Shown: positions 54,369-63,262, counted from the stretch's first letter. The stretch is 64,000 nt of DNA from Thalassospira sp. HF15 (GCF_011806525.1 NZ_JAAVKI010000001.1:558001-622000); one strand, 5' to 3'. A program made the numbers and translations. The notes: generated by a model not told the origin, from the letters alone.

Positions 54369-55205
54369 TCAGGCGGGCACTACGATTTCCCCTTTGAGAT
54401 ACTGCACCGCCTCACCTTTGAGGTGGACACGATCACCGTCGATCTTGCAGGCAACAACGCCACCACGCGCGGATGCCTGATAGCCAATTACATTTCCCTG
54501 CCCAAGCCTTTCCGCCCAGTACGGCGCAACAACACAATGCATGTAACCGGTAACCGGGTCTTCATCGATACCAAGCGCTGGCAGGAAGTAACGCGACACC
54601 ATATCAAGTCCGGTTTTATCCCCGGGGGCTGTCACGATCACGCCGCGATCGGCAAGTTTTCCCAACGCCGACATGTCCGGGCGCATATTTCGAACAATGG
54701 CAGCATCATCATAGACAATCACGATATCCGTATCGCGGCTAACCACGCCGAATGTTTCGACCGGCACGGCACCATTGAGCACATCAAGGGCGTTCAGCAC
54801 ATCTTGCGAGACAGCTTCGCGCTTGATCGGTTGTTTTGGGAAGTTCAGGACAATCGCATCACCATCGCGTCGGGCAGTCAAAACCCCACTTTGGCTTTGC
54901 AGTCTGATCAAATCGCCCGCGAAACCAAGCTGATTGAAAATGACAAACGCACTGGCAAGCGTCGCATGGCCGCATAGCGGCACTTCGACCGTGGGCGTAA
55001 ACCAGCGAATGTGGAAATCTGCCTCATCCCCCTCGAACGGCAGAAAAAAAGCCGTCTCCGACTGATTGTTTTCCATCGCGATTTTCTGCATCACATCATC
55101 GGACAACCAACTCGAAAGCGGCACAACCGCCGCCGGGTTCCCAGCAAACAAAGCATCGGTGAAGGCATCAATCTGGTAGATCGGCAGGGTTTGGAGCGTC
55201 ATCAT
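54369..55205 (-). CDS. PhzF-family isomerase/epimerase-like protein
   Basis: 278 residues with two diaminopimelate-epimerase-like halves. QIDAFTDALFAGNPAAVVPL at the start, the catalytic Glu in NNQSETAFF, RWFTPTVEVPLCGHATLASA and the C-terminal GIDEDPVTGYMHC are typical for PhzF. Phenazine genes are absent, so it is probably an amino-acid or imino-acid isomerase. It follows the decarboxylase gene by 71 bases and ends the operon. The ATGs at 55205 and 55202 are both possible starts. Confidence 0.88.
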   Translation of the reverse strand: MMTLQTLPIYQIDAFTDALFAGNPAAVVPLSSWLSDDVMQKIAMENNQSETAFFLPFEGDEADFHIRWFTPTVEVPLCGHATLASAFVIFNQLGFAGDLIRLQSQSGVLTARRDGDAIVLNFPKQPIKREAVSQDVLNALDVLNGAVPVETFGVVSRDTDIVIVYDDAAIVRNMRPDMSALGKLADRGVIVTAPGDKTGLDMVSRYFLPALGIDEDPVTGYMHCVVAPYWAERLGQGNVIGYQASARGGVVACKIDGDRVHLKGEAVQYLKGEIVVPA

Positions 55206-55276
55206 ACTATCCTGAACTCGGTATATACGTGATGTACAAGGTTATAAGTCGCGCGGGTTCTGAATTGGATCAGCAA

Positions 55277-56707
55277 CTACAAGACCGCTTCAATGGCGTG
55301 TTTGATGACCACAAGGTCTTCGTCGCGGGTCCGCCAGTTACTGAATGCTGCCCGGAAACCGAACCGTCCGCCATAGACGGTCGGGGTCAGGAACAGCTTC
55401 CCGGTTGCATTGATACGATCAAGCAAGGCACGATTTTCTTCATCACTGCCGCGCGACGCAAACATGGTCACATTGAGTTTGGGCTCACTTAACAGTTCCA
55501 GCTTCTCATGGGTTCGAACCCATGCTGCAAGCTCTGCTGCCTGGTCGCAGTTTGCCCGAATAATCGATGCAATCCCGTCGCGACCATAAGCCGTCATCAT
55601 CATCCAAAGCGGCAAGGCGCGGAACCGTCTGGAATTCTCGACGCCGCGATTGATATAGCTGTTACCGTCCGCTTTGGTATCGAGATACGGCGCAAAAGCC
55701 CGACAGCAAGTCTCCAGCACTGAAATATGCCGGGTCAGGAATATCCCGCAATCATATGGGACATTAAGCCACTTATGCCCGTCAGATGTGATGGAGTCCG
55801 CCCGTGCGATGCCCTTGGTGAAATGCGCGCGACGATCATCAAGAGCCGCAAAGAACCCGAACGCTGCATCAACATGCAACCACGCACCAAAAGCCGCACA
55901 CAAGTCGGCAATCGCATCAAGGTTATCAAAGTCTGTCGCATTAACCGTTCCAGCCGATGCTATCACGATCTTGGCGCGCGCATCACTGGCCTCCAGTTTT
56001 GCTTTCAAAGCCTCGATATCGGTTTCTTCAGATCCGGGCTTTGTTGCAACCTTGGTGAAATTGTTGCGACCAATACCTGTGATCGACAGATCCTTGACCA
56101 TGCTGGCATGCGGACTTGCGGCAAAAATTTCAAGATCAGGCAAAACACCGGCGCCATCGGCGTCAACATTCACACCGACCTGCTCGCCACACCATTGCCG
56201 GGCCGCAACCAGCCCAAGCAAGTTTGATACCGTCGCACCGGTCGTCAAAACACCATCAAAACGATCCGAAGGTACACCGCCCAGATCACAAAGCCAGTTG
56301 ATAACCTGTTCTTCGACAGCCGCATTGACCGACCCTTCCGGGCCCGTGGCATTCTGATCAATCGAACTGGCCAACCAGTCCCCGACGAGCGCGGCCGGGG
56401 TTGTTCCACCGGTCACAAATCCAAGATATCTCGGACCAATTGATGCGGCGAGCAGCGGCAGAATTTCTTCTTTCGCTGCCCGCAACGCATCAAGTGCACC
56501 GCGTCCCTGCCCCGGCATGGGGCGCGAGGGGTCAAAGGCAGAGAAATCGCGGCAGGTTACATCCATGTCATCCGCGCCCTGAATAAAGCTGTGTGCGACA
56601 TCACCTGTTTCCACAAGAATGCGCCCAAGCTTTTCAAGGTCATCAAACATGAGATGACGTTCATCGACAGTGGGGCTGTCATATGAACGATTTGAAATGC
56701 GGTTCAT
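55277..56707 (-). CDS. Pyridoxal-dependent decarboxylase, aromatic-amino-acid-decarboxylase type
   Basis: 476 residues, PLP group II decarboxylase. GFVTGGTTPAALVGDWLA, EEQVINWLCDLGG, GVLTTGATVSNLLGLVAAR, LHVDAAFGFFAALDD and the PLP lysine in TSDGHKWLNVPYDCG are in the expected order. Substrates of the family include tryptophan, tyrosine, DOPA, glutamate and 2,4-diaminobutyrate; none can be chosen here. It overlaps the dehydratase stop by 4 bp. Confidence 0.9.
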   Translation of the reverse strand: MNRISNRSYDSPTVDERHLMFDDLEKLGRILVETGDVAHSFIQGADDMDVTCRDFSAFDPSRPMPGQGRGALDALRAAKEEILPLLAASIGPRYLGFVTGGTTPAALVGDWLASSIDQNATGPEGSVNAAVEEQVINWLCDLGGVPSDRFDGVLTTGATVSNLLGLVAARQWCGEQVGVNVDADGAGVLPDLEIFAASPHASMVKDLSITGIGRNNFTKVATKPGSEETDIEALKAKLEASDARAKIVIASAGTVNATDFDNLDAIADLCAAFGAWLHVDAAFGFFAALDDRRAHFTKGIARADSITSDGHKWLNVPYDCGIFLTRHISVLETCCRAFAPYLDTKADGNSYINRGVENSRRFRALPLWMMMTAYGRDGIASIIRANCDQAAELAAWVRTHEKLELLSEPKLNVTMFASRGSDEENRALLDRINATGKLFLTPTVYGGRFGFRAAFSNWRTRDEDLVVIKHAIEAVL

Positions 56708-57672
56708 TTGTTTTCTCCCGAGAGGATGCGGGCATAATCCGCGCGATCAATATTAGCCCCGGTCAGAACCACAGCCACTTTCTTACCGATATTGCTTTCA
56801 CGCTGCGCGATAGCCGCTGCGAGCGGCACAGCCCCCGCACCCTCGGCAATGGTGTGACACGAACTGAAGTAAAGGCGCATGGCATCGGCAATCTGTTCAT
56901 CACTGACAGCCACGATGTCGGCTGCCCCGTTTTTCATTATCTCAAACGCGCCGGGATCTGGGCTGCGACACGCAACGCCATCGGCAAATGTTGTGGCTGC
57001 GGGCGTCTGGATAATTTCACCGGCAAGGAATGACTGCCGTATGGCGTCTGCGCCGGTTGCAACCACACCAATAATTTCGGTTTTAAGACCAAGTGCATCA
57101 CGTGCCGTGATCAACGAACAAATTCCCGACCCCATGCCAACCGGCACATAAACACGGTCCAGCCCCGCAATATCGTCAAAAAGCTCCAAGCCATAGGAGG
57201 CCACACCGCGCACAAGTTCCCGATGGAATGGCGGCACCATCACAAGGTCTTCCTTAGCCGAGAGCATCTTTGCGTATTCGGCCGCCTCCTGGAAATCATG
57301 ACCATGTTCGATCACCTCAGCACCCCAGGCACGCATAGCGGCGTTCTTTTCAACAGAGTTGCCAAACGGGACGATGATGGTGGCAGGCATGCCAAAACGA
57401 CTGGCAGCATGGGCAAGACTTTGACCGTGATTTCCGCGCGTCGCCGAAATGATGCCGCGGTTCACATTGACCGACTTTCCAAGATAACGACAAAAGGTCA
57501 GCCCACCCCGGATTTTAAAGGCCCCCAACCGGGTATGGTTTTCATGTTTGACATGCAGGGACAATCCGGTCGCGCGATCCAGTAGCGGCCACTGAATTGT
57601 CGGGGTTGGCGCAACATATTGATGAACAAACTCCGCTGCCTCCCGCAATTCATTTATATTAAACATGCGCAT
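56704..57672 (-). CDS. Threonine/serine dehydratase-like PLP enzyme (fold type II)
   Basis: 322 residues from ATG 57672, which follows AGGGA by 5 bases; the frame is open to 57750. The PLP lysine is in RLGAFKIRGGLTF, the phosphate loop is VPVGMGSGICS, and ISATRGNHGQSLAHAA is the SxRGNHGQ substrate loop. Family members are catabolic threonine dehydratases, serine racemases, hydroxyaspartate dehydratases and EutB of hydroxyectoine use. It lacks the ACT domain of IlvA, so it is a degradative type. First gene of the PLP operon, 104 bases behind DUF1127. Confidence 0.88.
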   Translation of the reverse strand: MRMFNINELREAAEFVHQYVAPTPTIQWPLLDRATGLSLHVKHENHTRLGAFKIRGGLTFCRYLGKSVNVNRGIISATRGNHGQSLAHAASRFGMPATIIVPFGNSVEKNAAMRAWGAEVIEHGHDFQEAAEYAKMLSAKEDLVMVPPFHRELVRGVASYGLELFDDIAGLDRVYVPVGMGSGICSLITARDALGLKTEIIGVVATGADAIRQSFLAGEIIQTPAATTFADGVACRSPDPGAFEIMKNGAADIVAVSDEQIADAMRLYFSSCHTIAEGAGAVPLAAAIAQRESNIGKKVAVVLTGANIDRADYARILSGENK

Positions 57673-57729
57673 TGTATCCCTGTAAGACAAAAATTGTGAC
57701 AATTTAGATTTACAAACGGCTCCCGCCGA

Positions 57730-57761
57730 ACGGAGGCACAATGGGAGCAAAGTGCCTCCGT
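57730..57761 (-). terminator. Hairpin behind the DUF1127 gene
   Basis: ACGGAGGCAC / GTGCCTCCGT, a perfect 10-bp stem with a 12-base loop, 16 bases after the DUF1127 stop. The T tract is poor, so some readthrough into the dehydratase gene is likely. Confidence 0.6.
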
Positions 57762-57776
57762 AAAACGCGACGGTGG

Positions 57777-58061
57777 CTAGCCGCGCCGGGGGAAGTCCAA
57801 CAGGAAAGGCTTGGCCAATTCCTGATCAATGTCTGCGCGTGTCACGCCAATATCCTTAAGCATCTGATCATCAAGGTTTTGCAAAGCATAGAGATCACGC
57901 GCACGGGCTTGACGCAGTGCAAGATACTCAACCGCAGAGATCACCACGCCAGTGATCGCTGCACGCCAGCTCGCAAGCTTGACGCCCTGCTTGCCATTCG
58001 TGGTAGCGCGATCATCGCCATGAATGTTGGGAATCTGGATTGCATCGTTACAATTTACCAT
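57777..58061 (-). CDS. DUF1127-domain small protein (YjiS-like)
   Basis: 94 residues from ATG 58061 (AGGAG 6 bases ahead; two upstream in-frame ATGs at 58067 and 58082 are poorer). The C-terminal 45 residues read YALQNLDDQMLKDIGVTRAD, the DUF1127 helix pair. Small DUF1127 proteins in alphaproteobacteria have been linked to RNA turnover and to phosphate and carbon metabolism. This one is longer than the usual 45-50-residue form because of a hydrophilic start. It is divergent from the MocR regulator and upstream of the PLP operon. Confidence 0.8.
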   Translation of the reverse strand: MVNCNDAIQIPNIHGDDRATTNGKQGVKLASWRAAITGVVISAVEYLALRQARARDLYALQNLDDQMLKDIGVTRADIDQELAKPFLLDFPRRG

Positions 58062-58104
58062 TTCCATCTCCTTTCGGTGCATTGTATCGATATTGTTTTG
58101 TCAT

Positions 58105-58154
58105 TGACATTATGGTTGTGTCAATTTAAACATTGTCACCATGACAATATGGTT
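58105..58154. promoter_or_regulatory. Direct repeats and palindromes at the MocR divergent promoter
   Basis: TGACATTATGGTT (58105-58117) and TGACAATATGGTT (58142-58154) match at 12 of 13 positions, 37 bases apart. TTGTCA-CCA-TGACAA (58133-58147) is a perfect palindrome spanning the mocR start codon, and TGTCA-T-TGACA (58099-58109) is a second. MocR/GabR/PdxR regulators bind direct repeats in divergent promoters, so these are the natural operators. TTGACA (58104-58109) is a -35 with TAAACA 17 bases on. Confidence 0.6.
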
Positions 58155-59610
58155 CCCAAAACTTGATGAGGCAGGCGGTCCTGTTTATCGACAGATCGCG
58201 CAAGCCATCCGCACAGCAGTCAAAGACGGCTCTCTGAAACCCGGAGACCGCCTCCCCACCCATCGCGAACTCGCCTATCAACTTGGCGTCACAGTTGGGA
58301 CAATCACGCGTTCCTACCGTGAGGCAGAGAGGTTGGGTCTGGTCGCCGGTGAAGTCGGGCGCGGAACCTATGTTCTTCATAACATTCAGTCGGAACTGGA
58401 CATGGCGGCGAACGCCCCCATTCCAATGGCCTTCACCAATAATCTGAGCCAACTGGCAAGGCCTGCGCGACCAACATCAGAACCAGCGACTGCCAATGAC
58501 AGCGAAGAAGAAGAAAACGGTCCGATCAATTTTCGCATGAATTGCCCCCTTCCTCCGCGCGAGAGTGGCATTCGCGAAACCTTGCTGGAGGTCGTTACCA
58601 CCATGTCGACAGACGATATGGTGTCCTACAAATCTGAATATGGTATCGCCCATCAACGCGCGGCACTGGCCTTTGCAGCCAGCCGACTGGGACTTGATGA
58701 CAATCCGGATCGCGTTCTGCCAACTGCTGGCGTCCAGCACGGCATGACTGTTTCCCTTCTTGCCACTGTGCGGCCCGGCGATCTGGTTCTTTGCGAAGAA
58801 CTCACCTATCCCAACCTGCGCAGTCTTGCCAATTTGTTGCAATTCCGCCTGCGTGGCGTTGCCATGGACGAAGAAGGCATTATGCCCGATGCGCTTGAAA
58901 ACATGTGCCGAACACAAAGCCCGCGCGCCATTTACCTGATGCCGACGCTGCACAACCCGCTTTGCTGCACCATGAGCCAACAGCGACGCATTGAAATTGT
59001 CGAAATCCTGCGTAAATACGACCTGACACTGATCGAAGACGGCATCTATCATTTCCTCGATCCAGACGCGCCACCGCCATTGTCCTGCTTTGCGCCGGAG
59101 CGCAGTATCTATCTTGATGGCGTTTCCAAAAGCATTGGCGGGGGCTTGCGCGTCGGTTACATCCATGCCCCAGGCGAAATGATTGGCAAGCTCGCCAGTG
59201 CCATCCGATCTACCTGCTGGATGGTTTCAACCATCAATCTTGAACTTGTCACGCGCATGATCATGGATGGCAGCCTTGCCCAGTTCGAAGCATGGCATCG
59301 CGAAGAAGCAGCCCAACGTTTGGCGATTATTCTGGGCACCCTAAAGGGCTATGACGTTCGCTTTCATCCGACCAACTATCACATCTGGCTGGACCTTCCC
59401 GAACATATCGATACAAGTGAATTGGTTATGGACGCCGCAAACAATGGTGTTCTTCTGACCGCGGCACAGCAATTCGCGGTCGGCCACGTACCAAGAGGAT
59501 TGCGATTGTGCTTCGGCGCCGAACGATCCCCCGAGCGATTGCGCCGTGGCGTACAGATTGTCGACCGACTGCTTCAAAGCAGCGATTTTGGTAATTCGGT
59601 TGTCATGTGA
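58141..59610 (+). CDS. MocR/GabR-type regulator (GntR winged helix fused to an aminotransferase fold)
   Basis: 489 residues. GntR helix-turn-helix at the start (PVYRQIAQAIRTAVKDGSLKPGDRLPTHRELAYQLGVTVGT region, about 13-75), a linker (about 80-130, acidic NDSEEEENG), and a fold-type-I aminotransferase-like domain with LPTAGVQHGMTVSLL, MPTLHNPLCCTMS, IEDGIYHFLD and the PLP lysine in DGVSKSIGGGLRVGY. It should sense PLP or a PLP-amino-acid adduct. No ribosome-binding site precedes the ATG, and the promoter start falls at it, so the mRNA may be leaderless. The divergent PLP-enzyme genes are the likely targets. Confidence 0.92.
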   Translation: MTIWFPKLDEAGGPVYRQIAQAIRTAVKDGSLKPGDRLPTHRELAYQLGVTVGTITRSYREAERLGLVAGEVGRGTYVLHNIQSELDMAANAPIPMAFTNNLSQLARPARPTSEPATANDSEEEENGPINFRMNCPLPPRESGIRETLLEVVTTMSTDDMVSYKSEYGIAHQRAALAFAASRLGLDDNPDRVLPTAGVQHGMTVSLLATVRPGDLVLCEELTYPNLRSLANLLQFRLRGVAMDEEGIMPDALENMCRTQSPRAIYLMPTLHNPLCCTMSQQRRIEIVEILRKYDLTLIEDGIYHFLDPDAPPPLSCFAPERSIYLDGVSKSIGGGLRVGYIHAPGEMIGKLASAIRSTCWMVSTINLELVTRMIMDGSLAQFEAWHREEAAQRLAIILGTLKGYDVRFHPTNYHIWLDLPEHIDTSELVMDAANNGVLLTAAQQFAVGHVPRGLRLCFGAERSPERLRRGVQIVDRLLQSSDFGNSVVM

Positions 59611-59735
59611 CACACACTTTTTCCGTTCCGGACCCTCACCTGAAATCCAGGCCAGATCTCGTTTCTTTCTGACTTTTCAATAAATTCCGAACGCAATACT
59701 TGACCGCGCGATTGGGTTGCTTCCAAGATATGCTG

Positions 59736-59757
59736 CAGGGGCAAAATACCCCTGTTT
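59736..59757 (+). terminator. Terminator-like hairpin between mocR and the Lon-family gene
   Basis: CAGGGG / CCCCTG with a 7-base loop followed by TTT. Weak but the only candidate behind mocR; it lies 35 bases before the next ATG. Confidence 0.45.
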
Positions 59758-59791
59758 GATACCTTGATCTTGGGCAGCAGAAAGTCAGCAG

Positions 59792-62176
59792 ATGCCAGTT
59801 TCCCGCCTTGACGCAGATGATTGCGGTTTTCCGCATTTCCGTATTCGCAGCCCACACAAAGACCAACAGCCGAAGATATTCGATTTTTCATCGCATTACC
59901 GCGCCGCAGAGGCGCTTAAATTCGGACTTTCAATGTCCGAACCCGGTTTTAATATTTTTGTTCTTGGTCTGGATCGCGCCGGTCGCATGACGGCGACTCT
60001 TGATTACCTCAACAAGGCCATGGAAGAACGCGAAGCCCCCGACGACTGGGTCTATCTGAACAATTTTTCACGCACCAATCGCCCCCGCCCCTATGCGCTT
60101 CCTGCCGGTCAGGGACAAAAACTTTTGTCGGCGATGGAAACACTGATCACGCATCTGCGCGAAGCCTTTGCGTCCGCTTTCAACGCCCCGGCCCATCTGA
60201 CCGAAACACAGACCCAAACCGAAGAAGCCCGGGCACAACTGCGCGAAAAATTCGATGCGCTGCGTGAATATGCGCGTGAACGCGGTCTGGATGTTCAGGA
60301 AAACGAAAAAGGCGTGATGATTGTTGCGCTGAACGAAGAAGGTGAGCCGGTTTCACTCGACGAAATTCCCAAGGACCGTCGTAACGAGGCCGAAGACGCC
60401 TTTGAAGACGTCGCCGAAGAAGCGCGCAAGACACTGCTTTCAACCCGTGACCTTGAAGAACAGATTGCCGACACACTCGATAGTCTGCGTCGCGGGGCAG
60501 CCAAGGTTGTCTTGAAGCCGCGCATCAAGAAACTGCGCGACAAATTTACAAGCCCCGGTCTCAAGGCATGGTTCGACGCCCTTGAAAAAGACATTCTCGA
60601 CAATATCGACGCGTTCGAGGAAGCAAGCGACCAACCCGCGATCGAAAGTGGCGATGGTAAAATTCCCGAAACCGTCGATGACCGTTATGCGGTCAACCTG
60701 TTAATCGACCATTCGCGCGATAACCACCCGGATGTCGTTCTTGAGCCAAGCCCAAGCTATGACAACCTGTTCGGGCAAATTCAGTACCGCCCGATGGGCG
60801 GCGGCATGCATCCGCATTTCAGCCTGATCAAACCGGGCGCACTTCATCGTGCCAATGGCGGTGTTCTGGTTCTACGCGCGGAAAGCCTGCTGGAACACGA
60901 GGAATGCTGGGGCTTCTTGAAAGCTGCCCTGCGCGACCGTGAAATCCGCATTGAGGAAACCCACAAGGGTGGCCCACCAACCGCAGGCGCGCCGGAGCCC
61001 CGCCCGATCCCGCTTGACCTTAAGGTCGTGATCGTCGGGGCACCGAAATTCTATTACACCTTCTTCTCGCTGGATGTGGATTTCCGCAACCATTTCCGGG
61101 TCAAGGCCGATATTGATGCCGACATGCCAGCGGCAGGTCGCAACATTTCGATTTATACCGGGCTATTGCGGGACACTGCCCTGTCGCGGTCAGGTATCCC
61201 AGTGGACAATGGTGCGATACGACAGTTACTCGGTCAGGCTGCACGCTGGGCGGGCGAACGTGATAAACTGACCGCCCAGATTGAACGAGTTGAGGATGTC
61301 GCCATCGAGGCCGGCGCGCTCAGTAAAGCCGAGGGCAGCAAAACCATTCGTGCCGCCGATGTAAGGCGTGCAATTGAGGAACGTCGTCATCGTAATTCAC
61401 GCCTTGAAGACCGATCCCACGAACGGGTTCAACGGCGAGAAATCCTGATCGACAGTTATGGCTCGGTCGTGGGCCAGGTAAATGCCCTGACCGTTCTTGA
61501 TTACGGGGATCATGCTTTTGGTCTTCCGGCGCGTGTGTCGGCACGGTCCTATGTCGGAAGCCTAGGCGTCCTGAATATTGAACGCATGGTCGATATGTCC
61601 GGCCCGTTGCAGCAAAAGTCGGTCATGATCATCGAAGGTTTCCTGAAGTCCCGCTTTGCGCAGGACTTCCCGCTGTCATTCGCCTGTAATGTCACCTTTG
61701 AACAAAACTATGGCGGTATCGAAGGGGATTCGGCCTCGATGGCAGAACTTTGTGCGATCATTTCCGCCGTTTCAAACATCCCGATGCGCCAGAATGTCGG
61801 CGTGACAGGATCCATGAACCAGTTTGGGCAGGCCCAACCGGTCGGTGGCATTTCGCATAAGATCGAAGGGTTCTATCGCATTTGTGCTGATCAGGGCTTT
61901 ACGGGTGATCAGGGTGTGATTATTCCGTCAGCCAATGCGGAAAATGTTGTTCTACGCGAGGAGGTCGTTCAGGCCATTCGCCAAGGAAAGTTCAACATAT
62001 GGACCGTTGAACACATCAACGATGCGATTGAACTTTTGACGGGAATGGCGACCGGCGACCGTTCGGATGGTCAATATGCTGCTGACACCGTGTATGGCAA
62101 AGCCATGGAACGTCTGCGCAGTAACGATCTGATATTGCGCGAACGTCACGCTTACGGTCCGCGCACGGAGATGTAG
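59792..62176 (+). CDS. Lon-family ATP-dependent protease-like protein (AAA_32 type)
   Basis: 794 residues. An AAA+ like front (about 40-560, interrupted by a charged coiled-coil insert about 130-290) and a Lon proteolytic domain at the end. The protease dyad is complete: EGDSASMAE with Ser647 and GGISHKIEGF with Lys690, 43 residues apart as in E. coli Lon. The P loop is GLDRAGRMT (59-67), with Arg in place of the invariant Lys, as is common in this subfamily. HPHFSLIKPGALHRANGGVLVLRAESLLE matches its Walker B region. It acts in the cytosol; substrates are unknown. It ends 2 bases before the SPOR gene. Confidence 0.9.
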   Translation: MPVSRLDADDCGFPHFRIRSPHKDQQPKIFDFSSHYRAAEALKFGLSMSEPGFNIFVLGLDRAGRMTATLDYLNKAMEEREAPDDWVYLNNFSRTNRPRPYALPAGQGQKLLSAMETLITHLREAFASAFNAPAHLTETQTQTEEARAQLREKFDALREYARERGLDVQENEKGVMIVALNEEGEPVSLDEIPKDRRNEAEDAFEDVAEEARKTLLSTRDLEEQIADTLDSLRRGAAKVVLKPRIKKLRDKFTSPGLKAWFDALEKDILDNIDAFEEASDQPAIESGDGKIPETVDDRYAVNLLIDHSRDNHPDVVLEPSPSYDNLFGQIQYRPMGGGMHPHFSLIKPGALHRANGGVLVLRAESLLEHEECWGFLKAALRDREIRIEETHKGGPPTAGAPEPRPIPLDLKVVIVGAPKFYYTFFSLDVDFRNHFRVKADIDADMPAAGRNISIYTGLLRDTALSRSGIPVDNGAIRQLLGQAARWAGERDKLTAQIERVEDVAIEAGALSKAEGSKTIRAADVRRAIEERRHRNSRLEDRSHERVQRREILIDSYGSVVGQVNALTVLDYGDHAFGLPARVSARSYVGSLGVLNIERMVDMSGPLQQKSVMIIEGFLKSRFAQDFPLSFACNVTFEQNYGGIEGDSASMAELCAIISAVSNIPMRQNVGVTGSMNQFGQAQPVGGISHKIEGFYRICADQGFTGDQGVIIPSANAENVVLREEVVQAIRQGKFNIWTVEHINDAIELLTGMATGDRSDGQYAADTVYGKAMERLRSNDLILRERHAYGPRTEM

Positions 62177-62178
62177 GA

Positions 62179-62943
62179 ATGCATAAACCACCCCACAAAT
62201 GCCCGAACGCCGCGCCCCGCGCACAGCGGACGTTCGGCCTTGGCGGAATGTGGGGTGGTGTGCATCTTGTTATGATGCTTGGCATTACAGTTTTCAGCGC
62301 AAACATCATAGCGCTGCGTGCACAGGCTCAGACCACCAACCCGGAAATGGGTCCCACAGGTGTCGACATGATCCCGACTGATTTACCTGCGCGCGCCTCA
62401 AGTATGCCAGATGGCGACCAGCCTGTAAGCCTTCTGCCTGGGACAGTCCCGACCGATACGGTGATCGAACAAGAAATCGAAGTCCCGTCTTTGGCTGACC
62501 AATATCAGCGCACAATCAATGGTAATCCACCGATACGGCCCGTTCGAAAACAATCTTCACAAAAAGCGATCACACCTGTCAGGTCGCCCGCACCACCGGC
62601 GAAAATCATGCAACCGACTGCCAAAGTCGACGGCCTGCCCACTTCAGCTCCTGGCGGGTCAACACCAGTTGAAACTGCAGCCCCAACCGGCAATGGCCGC
62701 CACCTGATCCAGCTTGGCGCATTTCGCGATACATTTACCGCGGAAACTTATTGGGCAAGTTTCAGAATCCGCTATCCGGAACTGAGCAAATCCCACGAAA
62801 AGCGGATCGTACCTGCTGATCTTGGCAGTCAGGGCATTTATCACCGTCTACAGCTTGTGGGGTTTTCTGATGTGGAAGCCGCGCAAAAACAATGCCGCCA
62901 ACTTAAAGCTGACGGCACCGATTGTTTTGCCACGCATCGCTAG
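62179..62943 (+). CDS. SPOR-domain protein, secreted or membrane-anchored
   Basis: 254 residues. An N-terminal basic part (1-30), a hydrophobic signal or anchor (about 30-50, VMMLGITVFSANIIALRAQA), a Pro-rich linker (about 95-165) and a C-terminal SPOR domain (about 175-254, HLIQLGAFRDTFTAETYW ... YHRLQLVGFSDVEAAQKQC). SPOR domains bind denuded septal peptidoglycan, so a role at the division site or in wall maturation is likely. The ATG at 62179 is 2 bases after the Lon stop. ATGs at 62248 or 62272 would give a shorter, cleaner signal peptide. The start region lies in a long inverted repeat. Confidence 0.82.
   Translation: MHKPPHKCPNAAPRAQRTFGLGGMWGGVHLVMMLGITVFSANIIALRAQAQTTNPEMGPTGVDMIPTDLPARASSMPDGDQPVSLLPGTVPTDTVIEQEIEVPSLADQYQRTINGNPPIRPVRKQSSQKAITPVRSPAPPAKIMQPTAKVDGLPTSAPGGSTPVETAAPTGNGRHLIQLGAFRDTFTAETYWASFRIRYPELSKSHEKRIVPADLGSQGIYHRLQLVGFSDVEAAQKQCRQLKADGTDCFATHR
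62187..62259 (+). repeat. Nested inverted repeat at the start of the SPOR gene
   Basis: Outer arms ACCACCCCACA (62187-62197) and TGTGGGGTGGT (62249-62259), perfect over 11 bp; inner arms CCGAACG (62203-62209) and CGTTCGG (62231-62237). The arms code in frame for His/Pro-rich and Gly-rich segments. Confidence 0.6.
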
Positions 62944-62953
62944 TTTTTACCGG

Positions 62954-63262
62954 TTAATCGCCCGGTGCGAGCAGCACGATCTTGTCGACGATCAAAGTAG
63001 TCGCCTCTGTGCAGGTTGTCATCAAGGCCAAATGCCCCGTAACGCGAACCTTGTCGCCCGGACGGAAACGGCTAGCCTTGTTGGCCAGTGCATAAAGCGT
63101 TCCGTCGTCAGCCCGGAACGTGACGCATTCCTGTCCGTGATCGGTGATTTCACCGCCGACCGTAAAGTTTTCCTTTTGCAGGAATGAACAACCTGCCAAC
63201 GCCAGAGCCACGCCAGCGATTGCGAGTTTTCGCATTATCCCGTTCCCAAATAGGTTTTTCAT
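62954..63262 (-). CDS. Small predicted lipoprotein, unknown function
   Basis: 102 residues. IAGVALALAGC is a lipobox signal, with the lipidated Cys at residue 25. The mature part (about 77 residues) contains a beta-rich core (DDGTLYALANKASRFRPGDKVRVTGHLALM) that reads like a small OB-fold or DUF5818-type domain, with one cysteine pair (about 46 and 83). A second ATG at 63235 would also give a complete signal peptide. It is convergent with the SPOR gene, with 10 bases between. Confidence 0.7.
   Translation of the reverse strand: MKNLFGNGIMRKLAIAGVALALAGCSFLQKENFTVGGEITDHGQECVTFRADDGTLYALANKASRFRPGDKVRVTGHLALMTTCTEATTLIVDKIVLLAPGD

Noticed and set aside
55674..56357. 227-codon plus-strand ORF opposite the decarboxylase gene
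   Set aside because: Shadow frame rich in Ser/Pro/Arg without motifs.
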